Of a stretch of DNA of 34,639 nucleotides, positions 18,579-26,519 are shown piece by piece (the stretch's first letter is position 1; the number at the start of each line of letters is the position of its first letter). The DNA lies in NCBI GenBank assembly GCA_019636335.1, contig JAHBXR010000041.1, positions 1-34,639 on the forward strand. The letters are read 5' to 3'. Position numbers and translations under genes: made by a program. Source of the DNA: Pirellulales bacterium. GTDB lineage: Bacteria > Planctomycetota > Planctomycetia > Pirellulales > JAEUIK01. A model generated the notes under the pieces. The model was not told the DNA's origin. It made no database searches and saw nothing but the letters and a program-made list of their open reading frames with translations.

Positions 18579-18846
18579 GGGCACCTCCGTGGCCCTCGCG
18601 GCGAACCTTCCACTTGCCTGGTCTCGCACGTGGCAGCCGCCACGCCACCGCAGGCGCGCGACTCGACGTCAAGACGAGTTGTGCCGTCAGTTTAGTACCT
18701 GCACGCCCGCTGACCTATCGCAGTTCGCGCAACTTATGGCTCTTGGCCAGGTTCGAGAGGGGCTCAGCCCCCCCAGATCGCATCGCCGTGGCAAGTGAGG
18801 CAGACTGGCGAAGGGCTCGGCCTTGCTTCTGGGCGTTGTTCCCACG

Positions 18847-20901
18847 TTAGCGGCGTTGCGGGGGGCCGTTCCGGGTTGGTCGCCGGAACGGTTTCGGGCC
18901 ACCGGTCAGACCGGCCGCCTGCATGGCGAGCATATATTCGCGGTGCGACAGGGCCATGGCTTCGGCCGCGGTCTTGGCCTCGCCGGTGATCTCGTACAGA
19001 AAGCGACTCGGCTTTGTGGGACGCGCCTTTCCCCATTTGAACCGCGACGCGCACCAACTGATCGTGAGCTGATCCTGGGCGCGGGTCACGCCGACGTAAC
19101 AGAGCCGGCGTTCTTCGTCGATCGCGACCCCTTCGCTGGCGACCGATCGATGGTGAGGCAGGATGCCATCTTCGAGTCCCACGAGATAGACGCGAGGAAA
19201 CTCGAGCCCCTTCGCGCTGTGCAACGTCATCAGCACCACGGCGTCGCGCTCGAGCGCCTTTTCCTTGTCGTCGCCAGAATCGCGGAACATGAGAGTCGAC
19301 TCGTCGAGGAAGCCCGAGAGGGTGGCCTTGCGCTTCTCGCGCGCTTCGTACTGACCGAGCGAATTCAAAAGCTCGGCAACGCTGTTCCAGCGCCGTTCGG
19401 CATCGGCCGGCTGCTTATGCAGACGATTCAGCTCGTCGCGATAGTGGATCGCCTCGAGCAGGCTGGTGGCCATCTCGACGAGCGAACCGGCGCTGGCCAG
19501 CCGGCGATGGTCTTCGAGCAAGTGGAGCAGCCCCACCACACCGCGCTTGGCCGAGGCCGGCAGACGCCCTGCATCGACCGCTTCGGGCAGCAGATCCATC
19601 AACGGCCGGCCCGCGGCAACCGCCGAGGCCGCAAGCTGCTCGAGCGTGGTCTTGCCGATCCCGCGCGGCGGGGTGTTGATCACCCGGCGCAGCGAGATCT
19701 CGTCGCGCGGTTGTGACAGCAGGCGCAGATACGCGAGCACGTCCTTCACCTCGGTGCGGTCGTAGAACGACTGTCCACCCACGAGGACGTAGGGCACTTT
19801 CTTGCGCCGCAGTTCTTCCTCGAATGCGCGCGGCTGCTCGTTCGTGCGACAGAGAATGGCGAAGTCGCGCGGGCGCGCGGCGCCGAGATCGAGCTGCGCG
19901 CGAATCTCGCCGACGACGTCGCGTGATTCCGCCTGCTCGTCGGCCAGCTTCCAGATGCGCGGGGCGTTGCCGGCGCCGCGTCCGGAACGGAGGATCTTCT
20001 TGTGCCGCTCCTCGTTGAAGGCGATCAGACGATTGGCGATGGCGAGAATCGGCGCCGTCGAGCGGTAGTTCTCCTCGAGCCGTACGACCTTGGCCCCGGG
20101 CCAATCGCGCTGGAAGCCGAGAATGTGCTTCACCGCCGCGCCGCGCCAGGCGTAGATCGACTGGTCGTCGTCTCCCACGACGCACAAGTTACGATGCTCG
20201 CCCGCCAGGCTTTTGACGATGCGATACTGGCTTTCGTTCGTGTCCTGATACTCGTCGATGAGCAGATGATCGAAGCGCCCCGCTTCGTCCGCGCGCACGT
20301 CGGAGAAACGCTCGAGCAGTTCCTCGGCCACGAGCAGCAGATCGTCGAAGTCGACCGCGCCGGCCAACTTGAGTGCTTTCTGGTACCGCCGGTAGCCGGC
20401 GGCGGCCAGATGTTCTTGATCGGTTTCTGCCCGGGCGGCCGCGGCGTCGGGACGCAGCGATTCGGTCTTCCAGCGACTAATCGTGGCCAGCAGATCGCCG
20501 GGCCGCAGCGATTCCTGTGGGACGCGGATCTCGCGCAGCACGGCCCGGGCAAGCCCCTCCTGGTCGCCTCGGTCATAGATCGTAAACTCGGCTGGATAGC
20601 CCAGCCGGGTGATGTGCCGCCGCAGGATGCGCACGCACAGCGAGTGAAACGTCGAGATCTCCGGGCGCTCGGGCAGACGCTTGCCGAGCAAGTGCGAGGC
20701 GCGTTCCTGCATTTCGGCCGCGGCCTTGTTCGTGAACGTCACGGCCAGGATGCGTCCCGGCCGAATGCCGTGACGAATCAGGTTGGCGATGCGAAACGTC
20801 ACGACGCGTGTCTTGCCCGTGCCCGCGCCGGCGAGCACGAGGAGCGGGCCGGACAAGGTCTCGACCGCCTCGCGCTGCGCCGCATTCAATCCCGCCGCCA
20901 T
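18847..20901 (-). CDS. UvrD/PcrA/Rep-type superfamily 1 DNA helicase
   Basis: This 684-residue protein carries the full SF1A motif set. The Q-motif-like GLNAAQREAV leads to Walker A GAGTGKT (residues 25-31). Motif Ia is AVTFTNKAAAEM, motif II DEYQDTNESQY (about 217) and motif III GDDDQSIYAWRGA (about 245). Motif IV contains LEENYRS, motif V contains TLHSAKGLEFP and motif VI is VGVTRAQDQL (about 602). The length fits PcrA/UvrD (about 700) and it ends with the usual basic tail. It unwinds DNA 3' to 5' in repair and in removal of proteins from DNA. It is upstream of, and on the same strand as, the SbcC/SbcD-like pair, with a 268-base gap between. That places three DNA-maintenance genes together, though not clearly in one transcript. 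The UvrD, PcrA or Rep assignment cannot be settled from sequence alone. Confidence 0.93.
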   Translation of the reverse strand: MAAGLNAAQREAVETLSGPLLVLAGAGTGKTRVVTFRIANLIRHGIRPGRILAVTFTNKAAAEMQERASHLLGKRLPERPEISTFHSLCVRILRRHITRLGYPAEFTIYDRGDQEGLARAVLREIRVPQESLRPGDLLATISRWKTESLRPDAAAARAETDQEHLAAAGYRRYQKALKLAGAVDFDDLLLVAEELLERFSDVRADEAGRFDHLLIDEYQDTNESQYRIVKSLAGEHRNLCVVGDDDQSIYAWRGAAVKHILGFQRDWPGAKVVRLEENYRSTAPILAIANRLIAFNEERHKKILRSGRGAGNAPRIWKLADEQAESRDVVGEIRAQLDLGAARPRDFAILCRTNEQPRAFEEELRRKKVPYVLVGGQSFYDRTEVKDVLAYLRLLSQPRDEISLRRVINTPPRGIGKTTLEQLAASAVAAGRPLMDLLPEAVDAGRLPASAKRGVVGLLHLLEDHRRLASAGSLVEMATSLLEAIHYRDELNRLHKQPADAERRWNSVAELLNSLGQYEAREKRKATLSGFLDESTLMFRDSGDDKEKALERDAVVLMTLHSAKGLEFPRVYLVGLEDGILPHHRSVASEGVAIDEERRLCYVGVTRAQDQLTISWCASRFKWGKARPTKPSRFLYEITGEAKTAAEAMALSHREYMLAMQAAGLTGGPKPFRRPTRNGPPQRR

Positions 20902-21053
20902 CCGTAGCTACCCGCGCTCTCTTTTTCTCAGACTGCCTGCTGTAGGTGCCAGAGTGTGAGACTAGCGCATGGCGGATCGGCTCGCAATGGGGCCTGCATG
21001 CGCGGAACTGAGCATCGCACGGCAGACACATGCATGCACTGCGGCACGGATGG

Positions 21054-21092
21054 AAAAAAAGAGCCACGCTCCGTCGCGAGAGAGGCTCGCGA
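21054..21092 (-). terminator. intrinsic terminator after the cold-shock gene
   Basis: On the minus strand two hairpins follow the cold-shock stop. The first has the arms TCGCGAG and CTCGCGA (complement of 21074-21092) around a 5-base loop. The second is a short GAGC-GTG-GCTC stem (21061-21071), immediately followed by a run of seven T (complement of 21054-21060). The T-run makes this the clearest terminator in the window and isolates the cold-shock gene from the helicase gene downstream. Confidence 0.8.
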
Positions 21093-21132
21093 AGGCGGAA
21101 GGACGCGGAGTTGTGTTCCGAGCGTTTGCGAA

Positions 21133-21357
21133 TCAGGCGACCGCCACGCGCAACGGCGAGACGCGCGCGGCTCGCGAGCCGCGGCCGGTCGGCTGATCGG
21201 CGACGTCCACGGTGAACTCGACTTCCTGACCTTCAAACAGGTTGCGGAAGTCGTCGTCGTCGACCGTGGATGAGTGGAAAAACACATCCCCGGTGTCGGA
21301 CTGAATCAAACCGAACCCCCGACTCTCGTGCAATCGTTTGATCGTGCCGAAAGGCAT
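21133..21357 (-). CDS. cold-shock domain protein (CspA-like)
   Basis: This 74-residue protein consists almost wholly of a cold-shock OB-fold. The start MPFGTIKRL leads to an RNP1-like RGFGLI (residues 13-18, usual KGFGFI) and an RNP2-like DVFFHSS (24-30, usual VFVHFS), then GQEVEFTVD. Members bind single-stranded RNA or DNA and melt RNA structure at low temperature or during growth. GGAG lies about 8 bases before the ATG at 21357; a GTG at 21375 would put this site inside the coding region and was rejected. A possible promoter lies about 130 bases upstream, which would give the long leader common in cold-shock mRNAs. A strong terminator follows at 21054-21092, so it is monocistronic. Confidence 0.92.
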   Translation of the reverse strand: MPFGTIKRLHESRGFGLIQSDTGDVFFHSSTVDDDDFRNLFEGQEVEFTVDVADQPTGRGSRAARVSPLRVAVA

Positions 21358-21483
21358 GTCCCAGCTCCTTCCCACTGACGCACCCGCGGCGCGGGCCCTG
21401 CAACCGCGCCGATCTGCTCTGCAAACCGTTGAAGAGCAAGAAGTTGAGGTTCCCGCTAGAATTCCCTGCTAGCACCGCCTGAT

Positions 21484-21513
21484 AGTATGCACATTCTTCA
21501 TCAAAAATTGCAA
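21484..21513 (-). promoter_or_regulatory. candidate promoter of the cold-shock gene
   Basis: On the minus strand TTGCAA (complement of 21508-21513) and CATACT (complement of 21484-21489) are separated by 18 bases; each matches the sigma-70 hexamer at four of six positions. Transcription from here would give a leader of about 120 bases before the ATG at 21357, containing a GC-rich block around 21380-21410 able to fold. This is tentative. Confidence 0.3.
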
Positions 21514-21839
21514 CCAGTTTCATCATCGGTCGGCTGGCGGGGGTTTCGCGTGCTTCAATTCGGCCCGCGTCACACGGAGCGACCGCGGCAAACTGCGCAC
21601 CTGTGTGCTTGTCAGAGGGGTGTTTGGCATCCGGAATCCGCGCGTAGGGGGCGGAACTTTGCCGCGTGTCCCTGGTTTTACGGGATAGGGCTTTCTCGCA
21701 TGCCGGCGCAGTTTGCGCCGCTTGCCGTGGATCGATCCCAGAACGTACGATTCAGTTCCCCCACAAGAATTTGTCGCCAAGGCGACCTTACTTGCCAAAC
21801 CCAATGATTCAACAGCCAGCCGACGGAAGGAACACACCC
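21514..21839. other. intergenic region, no gene seen
   Basis: This stretch separates the divergent cold-shock and LTxxQ-protein genes. Open frames here have no coding character on either strand. A perfect 7-bp inverted repeat, CGGCGCA and TGCGCCG around GTT, lies at 21704-21720 and could be an operator or small hairpin for the plus-strand gene at 21840. No tRNA or riboswitch fold was recognised. Confidence 0.5.
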
Positions 21840-22520
21840 ATGAGGCTTTGCGGATTCTTCAGCCTGACCCTTGCCACGTTGCTCGTGATCGGAGTGGCCG
21901 GCGATGCCCTGGCACAACGTCCCGGGGGAGGCGAGCGGCGCGGCTTCGGCGGCGGATTTGGTGGGCCAGTGTTCCTGCTCGGCAACGAGTCGGTGCAGCA
22001 AGAACTGAAACTCACCGACGAGCAGAAGCAGGAAGCCGAAAAAATCGCTGAAAGCGATCGTGAGGCGGTCCGCGGTCTGCGCGATTTGCCCCGCGAGCAG
22101 ATTCGCGCCAGGATCGCCGAGCGTATCAAGAACACCAATGACAAGCTCGCCAAGGTGCTCGACGCCGCACAGCTCAAGCGGCTGAAGCAGATCTCGTGGC
22201 AGCAGCGTGGCGCCCGGGCGTTCAGCGATCCGGAAGTGGCCGAAGAGTTGAAGTTGACTCCGGCCCAGACGGAACAGATCGAGACGATCCAGGAGGACGC
22301 CGGCACGGAGATGCGCGCCATCTCGGAAGAAAATGAAGGCGATCGCGAGGGGACGCGTCGCAAGTTCGTCGAGCTTGCCGCGGCGACGAAGGCCAAGATC
22401 GTCGACCTGCTCACCCCCGATCAGCAGACGAAGTTCAAGGAACTCCTCGGCGAGCCGTTCGAGGGGGAAATCCGCAGCCCGTTCCAAGGCCAAGGGCGAC
22501 GGCAGCGCGGGAATAGTTAA
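21840..22520 (+). CDS. exported Spy/CpxP-like LTxxQ-motif protein
   Basis: This 226-residue protein begins with a signal peptide (MRLCGFFSLTLATLLVIGVAG, cleavage after DALA near residue 25) and a Gly/Arg-rich spacer. A helical body contains three LTxxQ-type motifs: LKLTDEQKQ, LKLTPAQTEQ and LLTPDQQTK. LTxxQ motifs define the Spy/CpxP periplasmic chaperone and stress-sensor group, so a periplasmic role in protein or metal stress is a reasonable inference. GGAAGGA sits 10 bases before the ATG, which settles the start against an open frame reaching back to 21666. The C-terminus (GQGRRQRGNS) is basic and disordered. No CpxA/R-like partner is in the window. Confidence 0.78.
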   Translation: MRLCGFFSLTLATLLVIGVAGDALAQRPGGGERRGFGGGFGGPVFLLGNESVQQELKLTDEQKQEAEKIAESDREAVRGLRDLPREQIRARIAERIKNTNDKLAKVLDAAQLKRLKQISWQQRGARAFSDPEVAEELKLTPAQTEQIETIQEDAGTEMRAISEENEGDREGTRRKFVELAAATKAKIVDLLTPDQQTKFKELLGEPFEGEIRSPFQGQGRRQRGNS

Positions 22521-22557
22521 CCCGCGCGGGCTCCCTTCCGCGCAATCCCTTGCCGCG

Positions 22558-23157
22558 ATGCACTCAATGAACACGCATGTCATTAGTGACTTGGCCTGGG
22601 AAAGGATGGTGACATCCGTGGAGAAAGTGCGCGCACGTCTCCGTCGGGCGACGAAGTGCTTGGAAGAGGCTTCCATTCCCTATGCCGTGGCAGGCGGCAA
22701 TGCTGTTCACGCCTGGGTGAGTGAAGTCGACGAAGCTGCCGCGCGATTCACGCAGGATGTAGACATTCTCTTGTGTCGCGCGGACTTGGAACGAGCGAAG
22801 GAGGCGCTCGCCCGCGAGGGCTTCCTTTACCGCCATTCGTCGGGCATCGATATGTTCCTCGACGGACCGAACTCGAAAGCACGCGATGCCGTGTATGTCG
22901 TTTTTGCAGGCGAGAAGGTGCGTAAGGAGTATTCGTTCCCTGCCCCCGACGTGGGCGAATCGAAGCGCACGGACACGGCGCAAATTCTCGATCTCGAAGC
23001 TCTGGTCCGGATGAAGTTGACGTCGTTCAGGGATAAAGATCGTACCCATGTCCGTGACCTGATAGGCGTCGGCCTGCTTGACGAATCATGGATCAGCAAG
23101 TTGCCCGAAGTGCTAAGCAACCGGTTGAAGCAATTGCTTGACACACCGGACGGCTAA
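22558..23157 (+). CDS. nucleotidyltransferase-fold protein (AbiEii/MNT-like), orphan
   Basis: This protein of about 199 residues shows a minimal nucleotidyltransferase pattern: IPYAVAGGNAVHAW (about 39-52), then TQDVDILL (about 65-72), giving the GG...DxD arrangement. A later region contains DLEALVRMKLTSFRDKDRTH, typical of the AbiEii/DUF-type nucleotidyltransferases that include toxin halves of type IV systems. No AbiEi-type antitoxin or HEPN partner lies beside it. Candidate starts are ATG 22558, 22567 and 22606; none has a convincing ribosome binding site, and the most upstream plausible one is given. Base composition around it is less GC-rich than in the flanking genes, which could mean transfer. 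The substrate is unknown; it could modify tRNA, protein or nothing at all. Confidence 0.68.
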   Translation: MHSMNTHVISDLAWERMVTSVEKVRARLRRATKCLEEASIPYAVAGGNAVHAWVSEVDEAAARFTQDVDILLCRADLERAKEALAREGFLYRHSSGIDMFLDGPNSKARDAVYVVFAGEKVRKEYSFPAPDVGESKRTDTAQILDLEALVRMKLTSFRDKDRTHVRDLIGVGLLDESWISKLPEVLSNRLKQLLDTPDG

Positions 23158-23214
23158 GGGGCCATTCTTCGGGCAGGACTAGCGGCGCTGCGGGAATAGC
23201 TGGCTTGCACCGGC

Positions 23215-23220
23215 TACAAT
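23215..23220 (+). promoter_or_regulatory. possible -10 element, leaderless transcript
   Basis: TACAAT in GGCTACAATGGG ends 6 bases before the ATG at 23227. A start of transcription at normal spacing would fall on the ATG, giving a leaderless mRNA. No ribosome binding site is visible. The -35 region is weak, so this remains tentative. Confidence 0.35.
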
Positions 23221-23226
23221 GGGTGT

Positions 23227-23625
23227 ATGAAGCTAAGGAACCCGTTTCGCCAATTAACCGACGAAGAAGTCATCGCCAGCGCGCGAAAGTCGGTGGAGTG
23301 GTGTGCGCGTTATCGCCGCATGTTGATGGCGTGGTATTTCTCGGTAGCAATACTTGTTGTGGTGTTGACCTGCGTTGCGATTTGGGCCGTTGACAGGCTG
23401 CTCGAGCTTGCCATGAATCCGCAGTTGGGCCTGGTGGGCTTCATCATGGGACTCATCATTGGAAGCAGCTTGGGTTTTGCCATAATCCAAGCGGTGCATT
23501 ACTTCGCCGAAGGTTTGCGATTCTTGACGAGACGGTTGCCTCAAGAACAAATGCTCGTGCGTTATCACGACACGTTGGCAAAAGTTCGCCACGAACTTCA
23601 TACGCAGAGCGACGTAGACACGTAG
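23227..23625 (+). CDS. small two-helix membrane protein, hypothetical
   Basis: This is a 132-residue protein with a charged N-terminus (MKLRNPFRQLTDEEVIASAR), two transmembrane helices (MAWYFSVAILVVVLTCVAIW, about 37-56, and LVGFIMGLIIGSSLGFAI, about 73-92) and a charged C-terminal helix (about 100-125) that would be cytoplasmic. No known family is recognised. The codon and composition pattern, and the clean hydrophobic segments, support a true gene. It follows the nucleotidyltransferase-like gene by 69 bases on the same strand and may share its less GC-rich, accessory character. The function is unknown. Confidence 0.65.
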   Translation: MKLRNPFRQLTDEEVIASARKSVEWCARYRRMLMAWYFSVAILVVVLTCVAIWAVDRLLELAMNPQLGLVGFIMGLIIGSSLGFAIIQAVHYFAEGLRFLTRRLPQEQMLVRYHDTLAKVRHELHTQSDVDT

Positions 23626-23672
23626 AGCGCAGCGAACTGCCTCATCTCGAGGTATGCTTACCACGAATGAGC

Positions 23673-24956
23673 TCACGTCCGCCCGATCACATCCTTGCCC
23701 ATGAACGCCCGCAGCGCCTCTGGCACGCGGATCGTGCCGTCGGCCTGTTGGTAGTTTTCTAGAATGGCGATCAGCCCCCGGCTGATGGCGATGGCGGTGC
23801 CGTTGAGCGTGTGGAGGAAGTGCGTTCCCTTTTCTCCCTTCACGCGGTAGCGGATGCCCAGGCGCCGTGCCTGGTAGTCGGTGCAGTTCGACGTGCTCGT
23901 CACCTCGCCGAACTCCCCCCCCTCGCCGCGGCCGGGCATCCAGGCCTCTAGGTCGAACTTGCGATAGGCCGGGCCGCCGAGATCCCCCGTGGCCGTGTCG
24001 ACTACGCGGTACGGAATGCCCAGCCCATCGAACAGCCGGCACTCGAGCTCGCAGAAATAATCGAGCATCGCGTCGCTCGCCTCGGGCAGCGTGAAGGCGA
24101 ACATCTCGACCTTGGTGAACTGATGCACGCGATAGAGCCCTCGCGTCGCGCGGCCGTGTGCGCCTGCCTCGGTGCGGTAGCAGTGGCTGATGCCGCACAC
24201 CTTGACGGGCAACTGCTCGACATCGAGCGTTTCACCCGCCAGCAATCCGCCGAGCGTAATCTCGGCCGTGGCGACGAGGCTCAAATCGCTGCCGTCGATG
24301 CTGTAGATCTGCGTCTCCGGCCCGCGCGGGATGTAGCCGGTGCCTTGCAGGATCTCGTTTCGCGCCAGGTCGGGCGTGATCGTCGGCGTGAAACCTTCCG
24401 CCATCAGCAGGTCGAGCGCGTAGCGTTGCAGAGCCAACTCGAGCAGCACCATGTCGTTCTTGAGAAAATAAAAACCGTGCCCGGCGACCTTGGCGCCTCC
24501 TTCGAGATCCAACAGGTCGAGCGCTTCGGCCAACTCGACGTGGTCGCGCGGCTTGAAGTCGAATTTCGGGATCGGCGTCTTGCCGCGGCGGCGTTCGAGA
24601 TTGGCCTGATCGTCCGCGCCGCGCGGCGCGTCGGGGTGCGAGAGATTCGGAATGCGGCGCTGCAGGCCATCGACCTCTTGGGTCAAAGCATCGAGCCGGC
24701 CTTGCAATTCAGTCGTCTTTTCGCGGAGCTTGCGCCCCTCTTCCTTGCGGGCTTCGCGCTCGGCGGCGTCCTTGGCCTTGCCGATCGATTTCGAAACCTC
24801 GTTCGCCTGGCGATTCAGCTCGTCGACCTGCGCCTGCATGGTGCGGCGCTCGGTGGCCAGCGTGACGAACTCGTCGACATGGACCGAGGCGCCACGCAGG
24901 CGGCAGTTCTCTTTGACCAGTTCGACGTTTTCGAGAATAAAGCGAGCGTCGAGCAT
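23673..24956 (-). CDS. serS: seryl-tRNA synthetase
   Basis: This 427-residue class II aminoacyl-tRNA synthetase charges tRNA-Ser, and also tRNA-Sec where present, with serine. The N-terminal helical arm (about residues 30-105, coiled coil) binds the long variable arm of tRNA-Ser. The catalytic domain shows TAEITLGGLL, motif 2 CYRTEAGAHGRATRGLYRVH (about 258-277), FGEVTSTSNCTDYQARRLGI and motif 3 NGTAIAISRGLIAILENYQ (about 381-399). The length is normal for the family. GAGG lies 4 bases before the ATG. It is 67 bases downstream of the M20 peptidase gene on the same strand and may be co-transcribed with it. Confidence 0.97.
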   Translation of the reverse strand: MLDARFILENVELVKENCRLRGASVHVDEFVTLATERRTMQAQVDELNRQANEVSKSIGKAKDAAEREARKEEGRKLREKTTELQGRLDALTQEVDGLQRRIPNLSHPDAPRGADDQANLERRRGKTPIPKFDFKPRDHVELAEALDLLDLEGGAKVAGHGFYFLKNDMVLLELALQRYALDLLMAEGFTPTITPDLARNEILQGTGYIPRGPETQIYSIDGSDLSLVATAEITLGGLLAGETLDVEQLPVKVCGISHCYRTEAGAHGRATRGLYRVHQFTKVEMFAFTLPEASDAMLDYFCELECRLFDGLGIPYRVVDTATGDLGGPAYRKFDLEAWMPGRGEGGEFGEVTSTSNCTDYQARRLGIRYRVKGEKGTHFLHTLNGTAIAISRGLIAILENYQQADGTIRVPEALRAFMGKDVIGRT

Positions 24957-25023
24957 CGTTCCTCTCTTGGATGCGGCGTTTGTCAGGCAAGCGCCGCCGT
25001 GTTTCGATGGTTTTGATCGTGGG

Positions 25024-26403
25024 CTACTTTGCCCGGGCTGGCAGCTTGCTCAGCTCTTCCCACAGATAGGCGCTGGCTTTGATGCCGCGGTGGAAGTCGG
25101 CCAGGCAGAACTTTTCGTTCGGGCTGTGCGTGTTGTCGTCCGACAGTCCCCAGCCGAGCAGTAGCGTATCGACTCCCAGCCGGTCGTGGAAGGTCGCCAC
25201 GACGGGGATGGAGCCTCCTTCGCGGATGAAGACCGGCTGGCGGCCGAACCCCTTCTCGATGGCCCGCGCGGCGGCCGCCATGTAGGGGCTGTCGAGCGGC
25301 ACCACGATGCCTGGCGCGTTGTGAAAGCTGGTCAATTCCAGACGAATGCCGGGCGGACAGAGCCCTTCGAGCATGGCCCGCAGGTTCCGGGTGAGCTGAT
25401 CGGGGTCCTGTTTCGGGACGAGTCGGAAGCTGAACTTGGCGCCGGCCCGAGCCGGTAGGACGGTCTTGGCCCCTTCCCCTTGGTAGCCGCTCCATAGGCC
25501 GTTGATGTCGCAGGTGGGGCGCGCCCAGCGGCGCTCGAGCGTCGTATAGCCCTCTTCGCCGGCGAGCGCCTCGACCTCCAGTTGCCGGGCGAAATCGGTG
25601 TCGCTGAAGCCCAACTCCGCGAATTGCTTGCGCTCGGCGTCGGAGATCGGCGTCACGTCGTCGTAGAAGCCGGGAACCTGCACGCGCCCGTGCTTGTCGA
25701 TCAGCGCGGCGAGCATCCGCACGAGCGCGTTGGCCGGGTTCATCACCGCGCCGCCGAACGAACCGGAATGCAGATCCTGGCTCGGGCCGAACAAACGCAG
25801 TTCGTAGTAGGCGATCCCCTTCAAGCCATACGTGATGGCCGGCTGGCCGGGACCAAACTGGCACGTGTCGCTGATGACCACGCAGTCGGCACGCAATCGC
25901 TCGAGATTCTCGATGATGAACGCGTCGAGATGTTCGCTGCCGACTTCTTCTTCCCCTTCGATCAAATACTTTACGTTGACGGGCAGCTTGCCCGTGGTGG
26001 CCAGCCAGGCCTCGGCGCTCTTCACGTGCGTGAGCATCTGCCCCTTGTCGTCCGTGGCGCCGCGGGCATACAGGTTGCCGTTGCGCCGGGTCGGCTCGAA
26101 GGGGGGGGAAATCCACTCGTCCAAGGGATCGGGGGGCTGCACGTCGTAGTGGCCGTAGACGAGCACTGTCGGCGCGCCCGGCGCCTGGAGGTGTTCGGCA
26201 AAGACGATGGGATGCCCCGCCGTGGGGACGATCTCGGTCGTCATCCCCAGCCGGCGGAAATGGTCGGCCACCCAGCTTGCCGCCCGTTGGACCTCGTCGC
26301 GGAAGGCGCCATCGGCCGAAACGCTCTTGATTCGCAGCAGGTCGCAGAGATCTTCCTCGAACCGGCCGGCATTTTCGGCCAGGTACTGGTCAAGCGTTGG
26401 CAT
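25024..26403 (-). CDS. M20 family dipeptidase (ArgE/DapE/carnosinase-like)
   Basis: This 459-residue cytoplasmic metallopeptidase has the two-zinc M20 signature. The first metal histidine lies in VLVYGHYDVQPP (about 78-90), the bridging aspartate in ARGATDDKGQ (about 114-123) and the catalytic glutamate pair in IEGEEEVGSEH (about 146-156). VISDT follows, and the late metal-binding histidine lies near LADFHRG at the C-terminus. The dimerisation domain insertion (about 190-340) begins with ELRLFGPSQDLHSGSFGG, typical of the dipeptidase/CNDP-like branch. The open frame extends to 26481, but the ATG at 26403 has GGAA at a normal distance and matches family length. It is divergent from the clpS gene. 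The likely substrates are dipeptides; specificity is unknown. Confidence 0.93.
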   Translation of the reverse strand: MPTLDQYLAENAGRFEEDLCDLLRIKSVSADGAFRDEVQRAASWVADHFRRLGMTTEIVPTAGHPIVFAEHLQAPGAPTVLVYGHYDVQPPDPLDEWISPPFEPTRRNGNLYARGATDDKGQMLTHVKSAEAWLATTGKLPVNVKYLIEGEEEVGSEHLDAFIIENLERLRADCVVISDTCQFGPGQPAITYGLKGIAYYELRLFGPSQDLHSGSFGGAVMNPANALVRMLAALIDKHGRVQVPGFYDDVTPISDAERKQFAELGFSDTDFARQLEVEALAGEEGYTTLERRWARPTCDINGLWSGYQGEGAKTVLPARAGAKFSFRLVPKQDPDQLTRNLRAMLEGLCPPGIRLELTSFHNAPGIVVPLDSPYMAAAARAIEKGFGRQPVFIREGGSIPVVATFHDRLGVDTLLLGWGLSDDNTHSPNEKFCLADFHRGIKASAYLWEELSKLPARAK

Positions 26404-26519
26404 CGGGCTGAACTTCCGGCTAGGCTGAGGGTCAGGTGAAACTGCGACTATTCTGGCCACGATCATACCGCTTGTACGCACGGGCGACCATCGCCGAGTC
26501 CCGCTACGAGAGCATTCCC

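Noticed and set aside
18763..18775. GGGGC-TGA-GCCCC hairpin as terminator of the helicase gene
   Set aside because: The stem is only 5 bp and no U-rich tract follows on the minus strand.
22521..22557. CCCGCGCGGG palindrome after the LTxxQ gene as a terminator
   Set aside because: Self-complementary with no loop and no T-run; probably chance in GC-rich DNA.
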